Shown: positions 1 to 6,647, counted from the stretch's first letter. The stretch: DNA of 8,146 nucleotides from M55B120 sp965549355 (GCA_965549355.1 CBEVGD010000077.1:1-8146); one strand, 5' to 3'. The notes: generated by a model not told the origin, from the sequence alone. Numbers and translations: made by a program.

Positions 1-152
1 CCATACATTCTTCTTGAACCATACCCTTCTGCATTGCTCACGGAAGGCTTAACAAAATGAGTCCTATCATAATAATCAAGCTGTCTGTATGTAAGATCTA
101 TTATCTTGCATACTTGTTTTGAGCTATAAAATCTTTTTATGTCACCACTCAT
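1..152 (-). CDS. MerR-family transcriptional regulator, N-terminal part (gene runs off the left edge)
   Basis: The frame opens with ATG at 152-150 and stays open to the window edge, giving 50 residues. Residues 8-38 form a MerR-type winged helix-turn-helix: YSSKQVCKIIDLTYRQLDYY is the helix-turn-helix, THFVKPSV leads into the wing, and GSRRMY starts the wing. The form 'YRQLDYYDRTHFVKPS' is typical of the actinobacterial MerR proteins coded next to DUF151 genes (Rv1830, called ResR or McdR in mycobacteria). The neighbouring DUF151 gene upstream supports that comparison, which is inference. No Shine-Dalgarno sequence is visible before the ATG, and an in-frame TAA lies at 183-185, so no credible earlier start exists. 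A promoter at 210-238 and a direct-repeat array at 166-213 precede the gene and suggest autoregulation. Effector domain, length and target genes cannot be judged from this fragment. Confidence 0.85.
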   Translation of the reverse strand, partial: MSGDIKRFYSSKQVCKIIDLTYRQLDYYDRTHFVKPSVSNAEGYGSRRMY

Positions 153-165
153 ATTATTATATCTA

Positions 166-213
166 TAATTACATATAAGTAATTACACACAGGTAATTAC
201 ATTAATGTAATTC
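166..213. repeat. Four direct repeats with a 14-bp period; probable MerR operator
   Basis: Units beginning TAATT start at 166, 180, 194 and 208, exactly 14 bp apart: TAATTACATATAAG, TAATTACACACAGG, TAATTACATTAATG, then a shortened TAATTC. Two units sit in a perfect 8-bp palindrome GTAATTAC (179-186 and 193-200). An 18-bp perfect palindrome spans 195-212. The array covers the leader of the MerR gene and touches its -10 element. Operator function is inferred from position and regular spacing. Confidence 0.6.
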
Positions 214-238
214 TAATACCTTATAATTGTTAAGTCAA
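210..238 (-). promoter_or_regulatory. Sigma-70-type promoter of the leftmost MerR gene
   Basis: On the minus strand TTGACT (233-238) and TAGAAT (210-215) are separated by 17 bases, close to consensus in both boxes. Transcription would begin near 203, giving a leader of about 50 bases that contains most of the 14-bp repeat array. The last repeat unit overlaps the -10 box, so a protein bound there should block this promoter. Confidence 0.6.
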
Positions 239-292
239 TGACTCTTTTTGATTTGAATTAGAAGCAGTAAATGGAATTTATTAAAATATATA

Positions 293-793
293 CTATTTTT
301 CTTTGAAATCCTCGGGACTTACATGGTCCAGAAAGTCTTTAAATTTCTTGATTTCTTCATCTATAGATTGTATTACGAGCCCACCAGAATCAAGCACTTT
401 TTCAGCTACAAAAATATCACACTTGCTGCGTACGGCGGTGGCTATCGCATCAGATGGTCTGGAATCTATTCTGATTATTTTTCTATCATGGTTCACTATA
501 TTTATAATTGCATAGAAAGTATTATCTCTTAGATTAGATATTTCTATATTGTCGATCCTTATTTTAAGATTTCTGATTATATTTATTATGAGATCATGCG
601 TCATAGGACGGGGTGTCCTGATATGCGACATCTCAAGGGCGATGGCAGAAGCTTCAAAAGGACCTATCCATATGGGCAGATACCTGTTGCCCTTATCCTC
701 TTTTAGTAATATTATAGGCTTTTGCGAAGGAAGTTCTATCCTTACTCCTTCGAGATTCATCTTAATCAAATTGTTTTTTCCTTTTTTGATCAT
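293..793 (-). CDS. Bifunctional nuclease-like protein (BFN / DUF151 family)
   Basis: This 166-residue protein is a single BFN (DUF151) domain, roughly residues 12-145. Visible family landmarks are LPIWIG (39-44) followed by EA (47-48), RPMTHDL (62-68) and DSRPSDAIA (110-118). Plant and bacterial members have been described as bifunctional nucleases, but the biochemical role of most bacterial copies is unsettled, so nuclease activity here is only a family-based possibility. In mycobacteria the equivalent gene (Rv1829) lies between two MerR genes; here a MerR gene follows directly downstream. Start choice is uncertain. ATG at 793-791 lacks a good ribosome site, whereas AAAGGA (779-784) lies 9 bases before an in-frame TTG at 769-767, and the conserved domain begins near the ATG at 760-758. 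A promoter at 820-849 serves this gene. Confidence 0.88.
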   Translation of the reverse strand: MIKKGKNNLIKMNLEGVRIELPSQKPIILLKEDKGNRYLPIWIGPFEASAIALEMSHIRTPRPMTHDLIINIIRNLKIRIDNIEISNLRDNTFYAIINIVNHDRKIIRIDSRPSDAIATAVRSKCDIFVAEKVLDSGGLVIQSIDEEIKKFKDFLDHVSPEDFKEK

Positions 794-819
794 TCCATGA
801 ATGGACTGTCTTCAATTTC

Positions 820-849
820 ATTATAACATGTATTTTTAAAATCTGTAAA
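820..849 (-). promoter_or_regulatory. Sigma-70-type promoter of the DUF151 gene, overlapped by an inverted repeat
   Basis: TTTACA (844-849) and a perfect TATAAT (820-825) are 18 bases apart on the minus strand, predicting a start of transcription near 813, about 20 bases before the ATG. A 6-bp inverted repeat with a 2-base centre, CTGTAATTTTACAG on the minus strand (843-856), covers the -35 box and could be an operator. Confidence 0.55.
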
Positions 850-862
850 ATTACAGTTAACC

Positions 863-903
863 CTAAAAAAGATTTTCTGCATGATCCAGGAAAGTTTTTT
901 TAG
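863..903 (-). terminator. Possible terminator between hpt and the DUF151 gene
   Basis: Minus-strand arms of 17 bases (887-903 and 863-879) pair with three or four mismatches around a 7-base loop. The upstream arm begins CTAAAAAA and the downstream arm ends TTTTTTAG, so an A-run and a T-run flank a short stem capped by CCTG/CAGA. It lies 10 bases after the hpt stop codon. The stem is AT-rich and imperfect, so termination may be partial; the shape would work in both directions. Confidence 0.4.
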
Positions 904-913
904 TCTGAATATC

Positions 914-1519
914 TTAAAAATTGGATGTGTTTTTAATCGATTCAATATCTTTTTTTACAGTGTCAATATTTAACTCATATATCATTTCAAGATTTCTAAA
1001 TTTTTGTTTATAATCCAGGCCATAACCTACAATATATTTTTCACCTATCTTAAATCCAAAATATTCGATTTCGATATCGGCGATTCTTCTTACGTCCCTA
1101 TCGAGAAGAGTGCAGATGGCCATACTCCTGGGATGTCTTGATTTAAGATTTTTTAGTAGATAGCCTATTGTAAGCCCTGTATCTATGATGTCTTCAACTA
1201 TTAGTACATCCCTATCTTCAATCGAGTCTTCAAGATCCTTGGTGATTCTGACTACTCCAGTAGAATCATTATTGATCCCATAAGTTGATATGCTTATAAA
1301 ATCCAATGAAAGCGGAAGATCTATATTTCTGGCCAGGTCAGATAAAAAGATTACTCCTCCGCGCAAAATACTTACCAGCAGGAGGTTTTTATCCTTATAA
1401 TCAATAGTTATCTGTTTCCCCAACTCAGAGACTTTATTGCTTATCTCCCGGCTGGAGAAAAGAACCTTTCCCAACACATTACTCTGTGTAAGCTGTTTTT
1501 TATCTTTGTTATTTTTCAA
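914..1519 (-). CDS. hpt: Hypoxanthine phosphoribosyltransferase
   Basis: This type I phosphoribosyltransferase of 201 residues should convert hypoxanthine or guanine plus PRPP to IMP or GMP in purine salvage, in the cytoplasm. Seen in the sequence are the pyrophosphate-binding loop ILRGG (51-55), the flexible catalytic loop with SISTYG (76-81), the PRPP-binding signature VLIVEDIIDTGLT (105-117), LLDRDVRR (138-145) and the base-binding end YIVGYGLDY (162-170) with RN at 175-176. The start is uncertain. The open frame allows TTG at 1519-1517, and GTG (1477-1475) or TTG (1474-1472) nearer the usual family start; none has a clear Shine-Dalgarno sequence. The gene follows the DUF3048 lipoprotein gene after 33 bases, so it is probably cotranscribed with it. 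The C-terminal 20 residues are slightly longer than in typical members. Confidence 0.93.
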   Translation of the reverse strand: MKNNKDKKQLTQSNVLGKVLFSSREISNKVSELGKQITIDYKDKNLLLVSILRGGVIFLSDLARNIDLPLSLDFISISTYGINNDSTGVVRITKDLEDSIEDRDVLIVEDIIDTGLTIGYLLKNLKSRHPRSMAICTLLDRDVRRIADIEIEYFGFKIGEKYIVGYGLDYKQKFRNLEMIYELNIDTVKKDIESIKNTSNF

Positions 1520-1552
1520 ATCAATATTATTAAATCAACAATTCCGGAGATA

Positions 1553-2734
1553 TTAATAGATCAATCTGTCAATATTCGGGATCATGCTTATCCAGGTTGA
1601 GCCTCTATTAAAAAGAACTGGATCCCCGTCTATGTTCCTAAATTCAAAAGGATCAAAAATGCTGTTTCTCCCCCATGTTCCCTCAATTACATTTCCGTCC
1701 ATAAAATAATATGCAGCTCCAGCTTCGTGAGCCCCCATAGTTCTAACTACCATATGTCCAAACTCATCTATGGGACCGTCGATAGCTGTTACTAAGACAA
1801 TCACATTATTGCAATTAAGCTGCTCTCCAGAATCAAAATCCAGATGAGGAGCTCCTGCTACCGATTTAAAATATTTGTTTTCAATTTTATCATATTTAAA
1901 ATCTGTTAAGTACTCTGCAAGAGAGATATTAATAGCGATGTCGGTAATACTGCCTCTTTCTGAGTCATCCGCATCAAGCTTAAACTTCATAGGAGATTGT
2001 CCGCCTTCAAGCGAATATCCATGCTTGACAGCATCTTCTTTTATGCCCAGCGTATCAATGAAAGCACTGGACCAGCTTATTTCACTCCTGCTATAGTCTC
2101 TCCAGCCTGCATCAGTATATGGAACATGTGCGTCACTATTTGCATCAAGTAGATCCATATCCATATTCTTTATTACAGGATAGGCGTCGGGATAAGTTCC
2201 CCAGAATACATATACCGGATCGAAACTCCGTGCAATCTCGGCATAATAGATCCTCGTACTTCTTACCGGACCCATTATTTCAGCTTCATTTGATGAGAAT
2301 ATTGCTATATATCTGGTGATCCCGTATTCATCTACCACCTCAAATACGATATCAGCATTTATAAGTCCTGATTGAAAACGGGCAGCCGGACTATTCTCAA
2401 CCATAACCGCAACCGGTCTTCCATTCTGGACAGTATCAGATAGTTCCAGCCCGCTGAGCAGGTTAATATCACCTGTGATCTCCAGATTTGCTGTACTGCC
2501 GGTCTCTTCTTCGGTTTTTTCTTTTTCTTCAACTGCTTCAGAAGGTTCTGTAACATTTTCTTCTTCTTCTTTAACTGTTTCTATCTGCTGGCTCTCTTCC
2601 GCAACCGCACCTTCTTCTGCGCTGGCTCCACCTGTCTTACACCCTGCCAGACTAAATATAATTATGGAGCAAAACATTATCGCAGCCGTGGCCAGGCTGA
2701 TTATTTTAAGTCCCCTGATTTTTTTTGATATCAA
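1553..2734 (-). CDS. DUF3048 domain (YerB-like) lipoprotein
   Basis: This protein of 393 residues is a secreted lipoprotein. A basic start (ISKKIRGLK) and a hydrophobic stretch (11-29) end in a lipobox LAGC with the lipidated cysteine at residue 32. A glutamate-rich low-complexity linker follows (about 39-78) and probably acts as a flexible spacer from the membrane. The rest matches the two-part DUF3048 family known from Bacillus YerB: NGRPVAVMVEN (104-114), a segment with EYGITRY and MGPVRSTR, and a C-terminal domain with EGTWGRN and FNRGSTW near the end. The family has no established function. The start is TTG at 2734-2732, well supported by GGAGGGG at 2742-2748, 7 bases upstream. Only 15 bases separate it from the carboxypeptidase gene, hinting at an envelope role, which is inference. 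Confidence 0.9.
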   Translation of the reverse strand: MISKKIRGLKIISLATAAIMFCSIIIFSLAGCKTGGASAEEGAVAEESQQIETVKEEEENVTEPSEAVEEKEKTEEETGSTANLEITGDINLLSGLELSDTVQNGRPVAVMVENSPAARFQSGLINADIVFEVVDEYGITRYIAIFSSNEAEIMGPVRSTRIYYAEIARSFDPVYVFWGTYPDAYPVIKNMDMDLLDANSDAHVPYTDAGWRDYSRSEISWSSAFIDTLGIKEDAVKHGYSLEGGQSPMKFKLDADDSERGSITDIAINISLAEYLTDFKYDKIENKYFKSVAGAPHLDFDSGEQLNCNNVIVLVTAIDGPIDEFGHMVVRTMGAHEAGAAYYFMDGNVIEGTWGRNSIFDPFEFRNIDGDPVLFNRGSTWISMIPNIDRLIY

Positions 2735-2741
2735 TTTAGAT

Positions 2742-2748
2742 CCCCTCC
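2742..2748 (-). promoter_or_regulatory. Strong ribosome binding site fixing the TTG start of the DUF3048 gene
   Basis: GGAGGGG on the minus strand lies 7 bases before TTG (2734-2732). It is the best Shine-Dalgarno sequence in the window and makes this non-ATG start convincing. Confidence 0.75.
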
Positions 2749-2749
2749 G

Positions 2750-3919
2750 TCAATATTGCATTTTATTCATTAATGAATTTTTTAATATTATAAATATAAT
2801 TATCAAAAAGTAAAATGATAGAATAAGAACCAGTACAATAATAGTATGTTTTCTGTTCTTTCCCGAAATGTCCTGATATATATAAGGTTCGTCAATCGAT
2901 ACGCCGCTTACTATTTTTACATCGCCAATATTCTGACCATTTATTGAAACCTTGATAACGCCCATTTGATCTGTACTCTTTAACGGGAGCTCTCCCCCAT
3001 CGCACAGCTCATGTTCTACTTCTATGTGATTGCTTGTAATATGCACCATCTCCATAATGTCTTTATCCGGATAAAGCCCTACATCAACTTTCGTACCGGT
3101 GCCGATACTTATAGTGTCGATTCTTTCCTCAGAGTCTACGATCTTAAGCTTCTTTACATTATTATCGGCCCAGCTTATAAGTTTTAATGCGTCATTTTCC
3201 CTTTCTTCAAAACTACTATTAAGTATTATAACAATGAGTTCAAGGCCATTAAGGTTTGAGAAAGCTGCAAGGCAGAACCCTGCATTTTCGGTGTAGCCGG
3301 TTTTTATCCCTTTGATATAATCATAGCAAAGAAGTTTATTAGTATTCTTTAGCGGTATCTCTTCGTCATTCAGCATTACATTATCGAATTTTGTACTTAC
3401 AGTATCTCTAAATAGTTCGTTTTCCATAGCATATTTTGAGATTACAGCAACATCATATACTGATGTAAGATGGTCGGGATAATCTGAATCCAGACCATTA
3501 GTATTCTCAAAATTTGTGTTATGTGCACCAAGTTCGACAGCTCTTGCATTCATCATAGCGATGAAATCATCAGTATTTCCTGAGATATGTTCAGCCAGAG
3601 CTATGGTCGCATTATTATGGGAGCTTATCATGGCTGATTTGAAGAGATCTATCAGGCTTATTCTGTCACCTTCATTAAAATTAAAAGCTGAATGATTTAT
3701 ACCGGAAGCATTTTCTGATATTTCGATTACTTTATCAAAATCTTCGATCTTTTCAACTGCAAGGATTCCTGTCATTATCTTTGTTATGCTGGCTGGAAAG
3801 ACAGACTCGTCGCAGTTTTTCTCCCATAATATATTGCCGCTTTTAAAATCCATCAATATAGCATTTTGTGCTTCAATATTTATGCTGTCATTGTAGAGAG
3901 CCCTGTGTTCGCCGGCCAA
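2750..3919 (-). CDS. dacA: D-alanyl-D-alanine carboxypeptidase (peptidase S11, DacA/PBP5 type), separated from its signal peptide by an in-frame stop
   Basis: This frame encodes a low-molecular-weight penicillin-binding protein that trims the terminal D-Ala from peptidoglycan stem peptides outside the membrane. Counting from the TTG at 3919-3917, the catalytic motifs are complete: SITK (44-47, nucleophile Ser44), SHN (100-102) and KTG (206-208). A C-terminal beta domain (about 260-345) and a membrane anchor (about 359-379) follow, matching the PBP5 plan. No signal peptide lies in this part. The same frame continues upstream through a TAA (3941-3943) into a good signal peptide starting at ATG 4060, described separately. 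The natural gene is therefore 2750-4060, 437 codons with one internal stop. The TTG at 3919 has no ribosome site and may not be used. The gene may be a recent pseudogene, a sequencing error or, less likely, readthrough. The domain assignment itself is secure. Confidence 0.92.
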   Translation of the reverse strand: MAGEHRALYNDSINIEAQNAILMDFKSGNILWEKNCDESVFPASITKIMTGILAVEKIEDFDKVIEISENASGINHSAFNFNEGDRISLIDLFKSAMISSHNNATIALAEHISGNTDDFIAMMNARAVELGAHNTNFENTNGLDSDYPDHLTSVYDVAVISKYAMENELFRDTVSTKFDNVMLNDEEIPLKNTNKLLCYDYIKGIKTGYTENAGFCLAAFSNLNGLELIVIILNSSFEERENDALKLISWADNNVKKLKIVDSEERIDTISIGTGTKVDVGLYPDKDIMEMVHITSNHIEVEHELCDGGELPLKSTDQMGVIKVSINGQNIGDVKIVSGVSIDEPYIYQDISGKNRKHTIIVLVLILSFYFLIIIFIILKNSLMNKMQY

Positions 3920-3940
3920 TGGCTGTTTTACAGGTTCGTA

Positions 3941-4060
3941 TTAAGATTCAGATATTGGCATTACTGCATATACCTGTGAGGGTAATAAGAAAAATATTGA
4001 AAATATGACCGTGGCCAGAATCAATATATGGAGGAGATTTCTAATAGGAGAATTTTTCAT
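3941..4060 (-). pseudogene. dacA: Signal-peptide start of the carboxypeptidase gene, ended by TAA at codon 40
   Basis: ATG at 4060-4058 opens a 39-codon frame: a start MKNSPIRNLL, a hydrophobic core (about 9-27) and a likely signal peptidase I site PSQVYA (27-32). It then stops at TAA (3941-3943). Reading on in the same frame gives YEPVKQPLAGEH and then the intact carboxypeptidase domain, so no frameshift is needed, only one base change (for example from GAA, CAA or AAA). The ATG overlaps the stop of the MerR gene as ATGA (4057-4060), and GGA lies 9 bases upstream, both supporting it as the true start of the carboxypeptidase gene. As written, translation would yield only a short exported peptide. 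Confidence 0.8.
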
Positions 4061-4782
4061 TTATTCTTTTCCAGAAACTTTCTATCTTCCTTTTTTAGCA
4101 GTAATTCATGCAAGCAGCAAAGATCTCTCTCAAGTCTTAATGCTACTATTTTCCCCTTTTTATGAAGATCTTTCCTGGAAGAGACCATTAAAGGCATTAT
4201 GATTTGTTGAATAAAAGTTGAATGCCTGACAGCAAAATTTTCAAACATTTTCAGATGTTTTACCTGTATCCCGTATTTTGACAGTTCTTTCGCCATTTTA
4301 ATTATCTGTATATCGTCTCCATTGATAAGTATCTTACCATTGTCTTTATTGGATTCAATAAGATCATGATTGAGAAGATCATCGATAAGTGACCGAGGTA
4401 ATTTTATTTTTTTCTTTAATTCATCCAGGGTATAAAATTTGTTTTTTTGCCCTGTTTTAAATTCTTCTTCGGGACTAAGCTGCAGTTTTTCAATGCCTCT
4501 TCCATCTTTTATATATTCTTTAAATTGTTTTGAGTTCAATTTTTCTTTTATGACATCAAGCGGAAGATAAAAATCTTTCTGCATTTTTAGTATGAAGTTT
4601 ATTTTATTTACTTCATCTATTGTATAGATCCTGTACTTATTTGAAGTCCTTTTTGGGCTGATAAGACCCTGGGACTCCAGGAATCTCAGCTTGCTGCTGC
4701 TAATATCAGGATATGTTTTTTTCAATTCCTTTATTAGTCTCCCTATCGTAAGGCTTTTAGCTGTACTTTTATTTTTATCCAT
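4057..4782 (-). CDS. ftsR: MerR-family regulator of the FtsR / Rv1828 type
   Basis: This 241-residue protein carries an N-terminal MerR winged helix-turn-helix (about 11-83): LTIGRLIKELKKTYPDISSS, then KLRFLESQGLISPKR and the wing SNKYRIYT. A linker follows, then a second helical, winged-helix-like part (about 116-200: FYTLDELKKKIKLPRSLIDD, later ELSKYGIQVKHLKMF). The pattern 'TIG..L...YPDIS.SK.RFLE..GLI.P.R....YR' and the later 'YGI..KHL..F' closely resemble M. tuberculosis Rv1828 and Corynebacterium glutamicum FtsR, which was reported to activate ftsZ. Position directly after an FHA gene of the GarA/OdhI type agrees with that assignment. Control of division here is inference. The gene begins 9 bases after the FHA gene with only a weak ribosome site, and its stop overlaps the carboxypeptidase start by four bases, so coupled translation is likely. 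Confidence 0.88.
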   Translation of the reverse strand: MDKNKSTAKSLTIGRLIKELKKTYPDISSSKLRFLESQGLISPKRTSNKYRIYTIDEVNKINFILKMQKDFYLPLDVIKEKLNSKQFKEYIKDGRGIEKLQLSPEEEFKTGQKNKFYTLDELKKKIKLPRSLIDDLLNHDLIESNKDNGKILINGDDIQIIKMAKELSKYGIQVKHLKMFENFAVRHSTFIQQIIMPLMVSSRKDLHKKGKIVALRLERDLCCLHELLLKKEDRKFLEKNK

Positions 4783-4791
4783 ATCAGTTTC

Positions 4792-5196
4792 TTATTTTAT
4801 TGAAAAATATAGGAATATGTATTTCCCTATTTGTATGCGATCGCCATTTTTTAATATGGCCTCCTCGACTATATTGCTGTTCACATAGCTTCCATTAAGG
4901 CTGCCCGCATCGATCAGTCTATAGCTGTCTCCATCTTTTTTTAAGATCGCATGCTTTCTTGAAACGGTGATATCGTCAAGCAGCACATCTGACTCGGGAC
5001 TTCTGCCGATAGAATATTCCTTCTTATCGATAAAGAATTTATCACCTATATTAGGTCCCTTTATTACCAGAAGCCCGCTTTTACCTGCAGCTATCTTCTT
5101 TAATTCCGTCAGTATGCTTTCGGGCAATTCATCAAAAATATCAATTCTTTGTCCCCGTATAGATTCTGTAATGTTTTTTATCTCTTTTTTATTCAT
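4792..5196 (-). CDS. FHA-domain protein of the GarA/OdhI type
   Basis: This small cytoplasmic protein has a forkhead-associated phosphothreonine-binding domain from about residue 42 to the end. Conserved FHA residues are GRS (64-66), SRKH (79-82) and NG (101-102) in the string DAGSLNGSYVN. The stretch LLVIKGPNIGDKF before it and KNGDRIQIGKY after it match GarA (M. tuberculosis) and OdhI (C. glutamicum). Those proteins inhibit 2-oxoglutarate dehydrogenase and, in mycobacteria, also act on glutamate metabolism, under serine/threonine kinase control. The N-terminal 40 residues here lack the ETTSVFR-like phosphorylation motif of GarA; only TES at 10-12 is vaguely similar. Regulation may therefore differ, and the metabolic role is uncertain. 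The ATG overlaps the stop of the phosphohexomutase gene (ATGA, 5193-5196), and an FtsR-type gene follows, as in actinobacteria. Confidence 0.87.
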   Translation of the reverse strand: MNKKEIKNITESIRGQRIDIFDELPESILTELKKIAAGKSGLLVIKGPNIGDKFFIDKKEYSIGRSPESDVLLDDITVSRKHAILKKDGDSYRLIDAGSLNGSYVNSNIVEEAILKNGDRIQIGKYIFLYFSIK

Positions 5197-6647
5197 TTTC
5201 TGCAGATTTCTTCTACCTTGTTATTCACATAATCATTTAATGTTCCAAAAAAACATTCATCTCTAGATTCAATATAGCATCTCATAAGAGGTTCTGTCCC
5301 GGATGCCCTTATCAAAATCCAGCTTCCATCATCAAAAATTATCTTTGTACCATCGATATCTATTAATCTTACAGCATTAATATTATCTATCTTATCACCT
5401 ATAAGTCCAGAAAAATACCCAATGACTTCCTTTTTTTTGTTCTCAGGTATCCTTATATCCAATCTCGTATTATAGAATGTGCCAAATTTAGCATAAATAT
5501 CATTCAGATAATCGGAAAGATAATAATTTCCATATTTATCATTTAGAAAAGCCTGGATTTCAAGAAGCATTAAATGGGCCAGAAGTCCATCTTTCTCGGG
5601 AATATGCCCTTTTATGCTCAGACCCCCGCTTTCTTCTCCTCCTATTATTACTTTGCCGCTCAACATTTCTTTTCCAATATATTTAAACCCAACAGGTCTT
5701 TCTATTAAATCAATACTTTTTTCATCACATATGGAATCCATCAGATGAGTAGTCGCAACGGTCCTTACAACGAAATCATCAGAATCATACTTTCGCGTAT
5801 TTAGAAGATAATAGAGACAGAGGGATATGATATTATTGGGATTTAGAAATACACCTCTGCGGTCGATGACGCCGAACCTGTCCGCATCCCCGTCAAGTGC
5901 CAGTCCGATATCTGAATCATTGTCGACCATTGCTTTTTTTAAGCCCTGAAGGTTTTCTTCGGAAGGGTCCGGAAGTTTGCCTCCAAAAAGAGGATCTCTT
6001 TTGTCATTTAGGACCACTGTCTTTAATTGCAAATGGTTTTTTAAAATATCTGGAAATATATTAAAAGCTGCTCCATTCATCAGATCTGCAGCGACTTTGA
6101 GTCCTGAATTTTTTATCATATCTATATCAAATAAAGAAAACAGGTTTTCCCTGTATCTGTTAAAATCAGAAACATATCGGATACTATAATCATCCGCTGC
6201 CGACACTGTATCATCAATACATATCTTCTGATTAACAGCCTTTGATATTTTTTTTAAATTACTTTCGATTTCATTTGTGATATCTGAATCTGCCGGGCCG
6301 CCATAATGGGGTATAAACTTTATACCATTATATTGGGATGGATTATGGCTTGCTGTAAGCATGAGACCCCCGCTCATTCCGAGTTCTCTTACCATGAAAG
6401 CTGTTACCGGTGTTGGGATGGCTTCTTCTGATATCAGTACCTGATGCCCCATAACAGAAAGGACTTTGCCGGCTTCAAGGGCGAATTCCTCAGAAAGAAA
6501 TCGATTATCATATCCGATAAAAACACCATTACCGGCGGATCTGCCGCTAAGATATTCTCCGATTGACTGCACGACAAGCCTGAGATTATCAAAGGTAAAT
6601 TCTCTTGCAATTATTGCCCGCCATCCGTCAGTGCCAAACTTAATCAT
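5193..6647 (-). CDS. Phosphoglucomutase/phosphomannomutase family protein (alpha-D-phosphohexomutase)
   Basis: This 484-residue enzyme should interconvert the 1- and 6-phosphates of glucose, mannose or a related hexose, supplying sugar nucleotides for wall, glycan or storage polymers. All four family signatures are present: TASHNP with the phosphoserine at residue 100 (98-103), the metal loop DGDADR (252-257), the sugar-binding loop GGEESGG (336-342) and the phosphate-binding loop RASGTEP (447-453). The N-terminus IKFGTDGWR is the usual family start. GEESGG occurs in both glucose and mannose enzymes, so substrate cannot be fixed by eye; a glucosamine-specific GlmM is less likely given its usual shorter length and different loops. 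ATG at 6647-6645 is preceded by AAAAGGA at a 10-base spacing. It heads the tight operon running to the carboxypeptidase and overlaps the FHA gene by four bases. Confidence 0.93.
   Translation of the reverse strand: MIKFGTDGWRAIIAREFTFDNLRLVVQSIGEYLSGRSAGNGVFIGYDNRFLSEEFALEAGKVLSVMGHQVLISEEAIPTPVTAFMVRELGMSGGLMLTASHNPSQYNGIKFIPHYGGPADSDITNEIESNLKKISKAVNQKICIDDTVSAADDYSIRYVSDFNRYRENLFSLFDIDMIKNSGLKVAADLMNGAAFNIFPDILKNHLQLKTVVLNDKRDPLFGGKLPDPSEENLQGLKKAMVDNDSDIGLALDGDADRFGVIDRRGVFLNPNNIISLCLYYLLNTRKYDSDDFVVRTVATTHLMDSICDEKSIDLIERPVGFKYIGKEMLSGKVIIGGEESGGLSIKGHIPEKDGLLAHLMLLEIQAFLNDKYGNYYLSDYLNDIYAKFGTFYNTRLDIRIPENKKKEVIGYFSGLIGDKIDNINAVRLIDIDGTKIIFDDGSWILIRASGTEPLMRCYIESRDECFFGTLNDYVNNKVEEICRK

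Noticed and set aside
166..213. Repeat array as a CRISPR or replication-origin iteron cluster
   Set aside because: The units are only 14 bp with no spacers, and no cas, dnaA or rep gene is nearby. Placement on a promoter and leader fits an operator better.
153..292. Terminator after the DUF151 gene
   Set aside because: No hairpin with a T-run is visible between the stop at 293 and the next promoter, so transcription probably reads through into the MerR gene.
1567..1572. Consensus TTGACA near the end of the DUF3048 gene as a promoter for hpt
   Set aside because: No -10 box lies at a 16-18 base spacing; the sequence there is CTCCGG or similar. Probably chance within the coding region.
2359..2556. 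Second minus-strand frame inside the DUF3048 gene
   Set aside because: It is an alternative-frame reading of the low-complexity linker (runs of lysine and leucine) with no ribosome site.
2475..2813. Plus-strand open frame opposite the start of the DUF3048 lipoprotein
   Set aside because: It mirrors the glutamate-rich linker (giving a serine-rich shadow), has no family likeness, and lies opposite a well-supported gene.
3941..3943. Reassigned or recoded TAA codon
   Set aside because: der, gpsA, the FHA gene, the DUF3048 gene and hpt all end naturally at TAA, and this one is followed by T, usually a strong stop context. Reassignment would extend those proteins past family ends.
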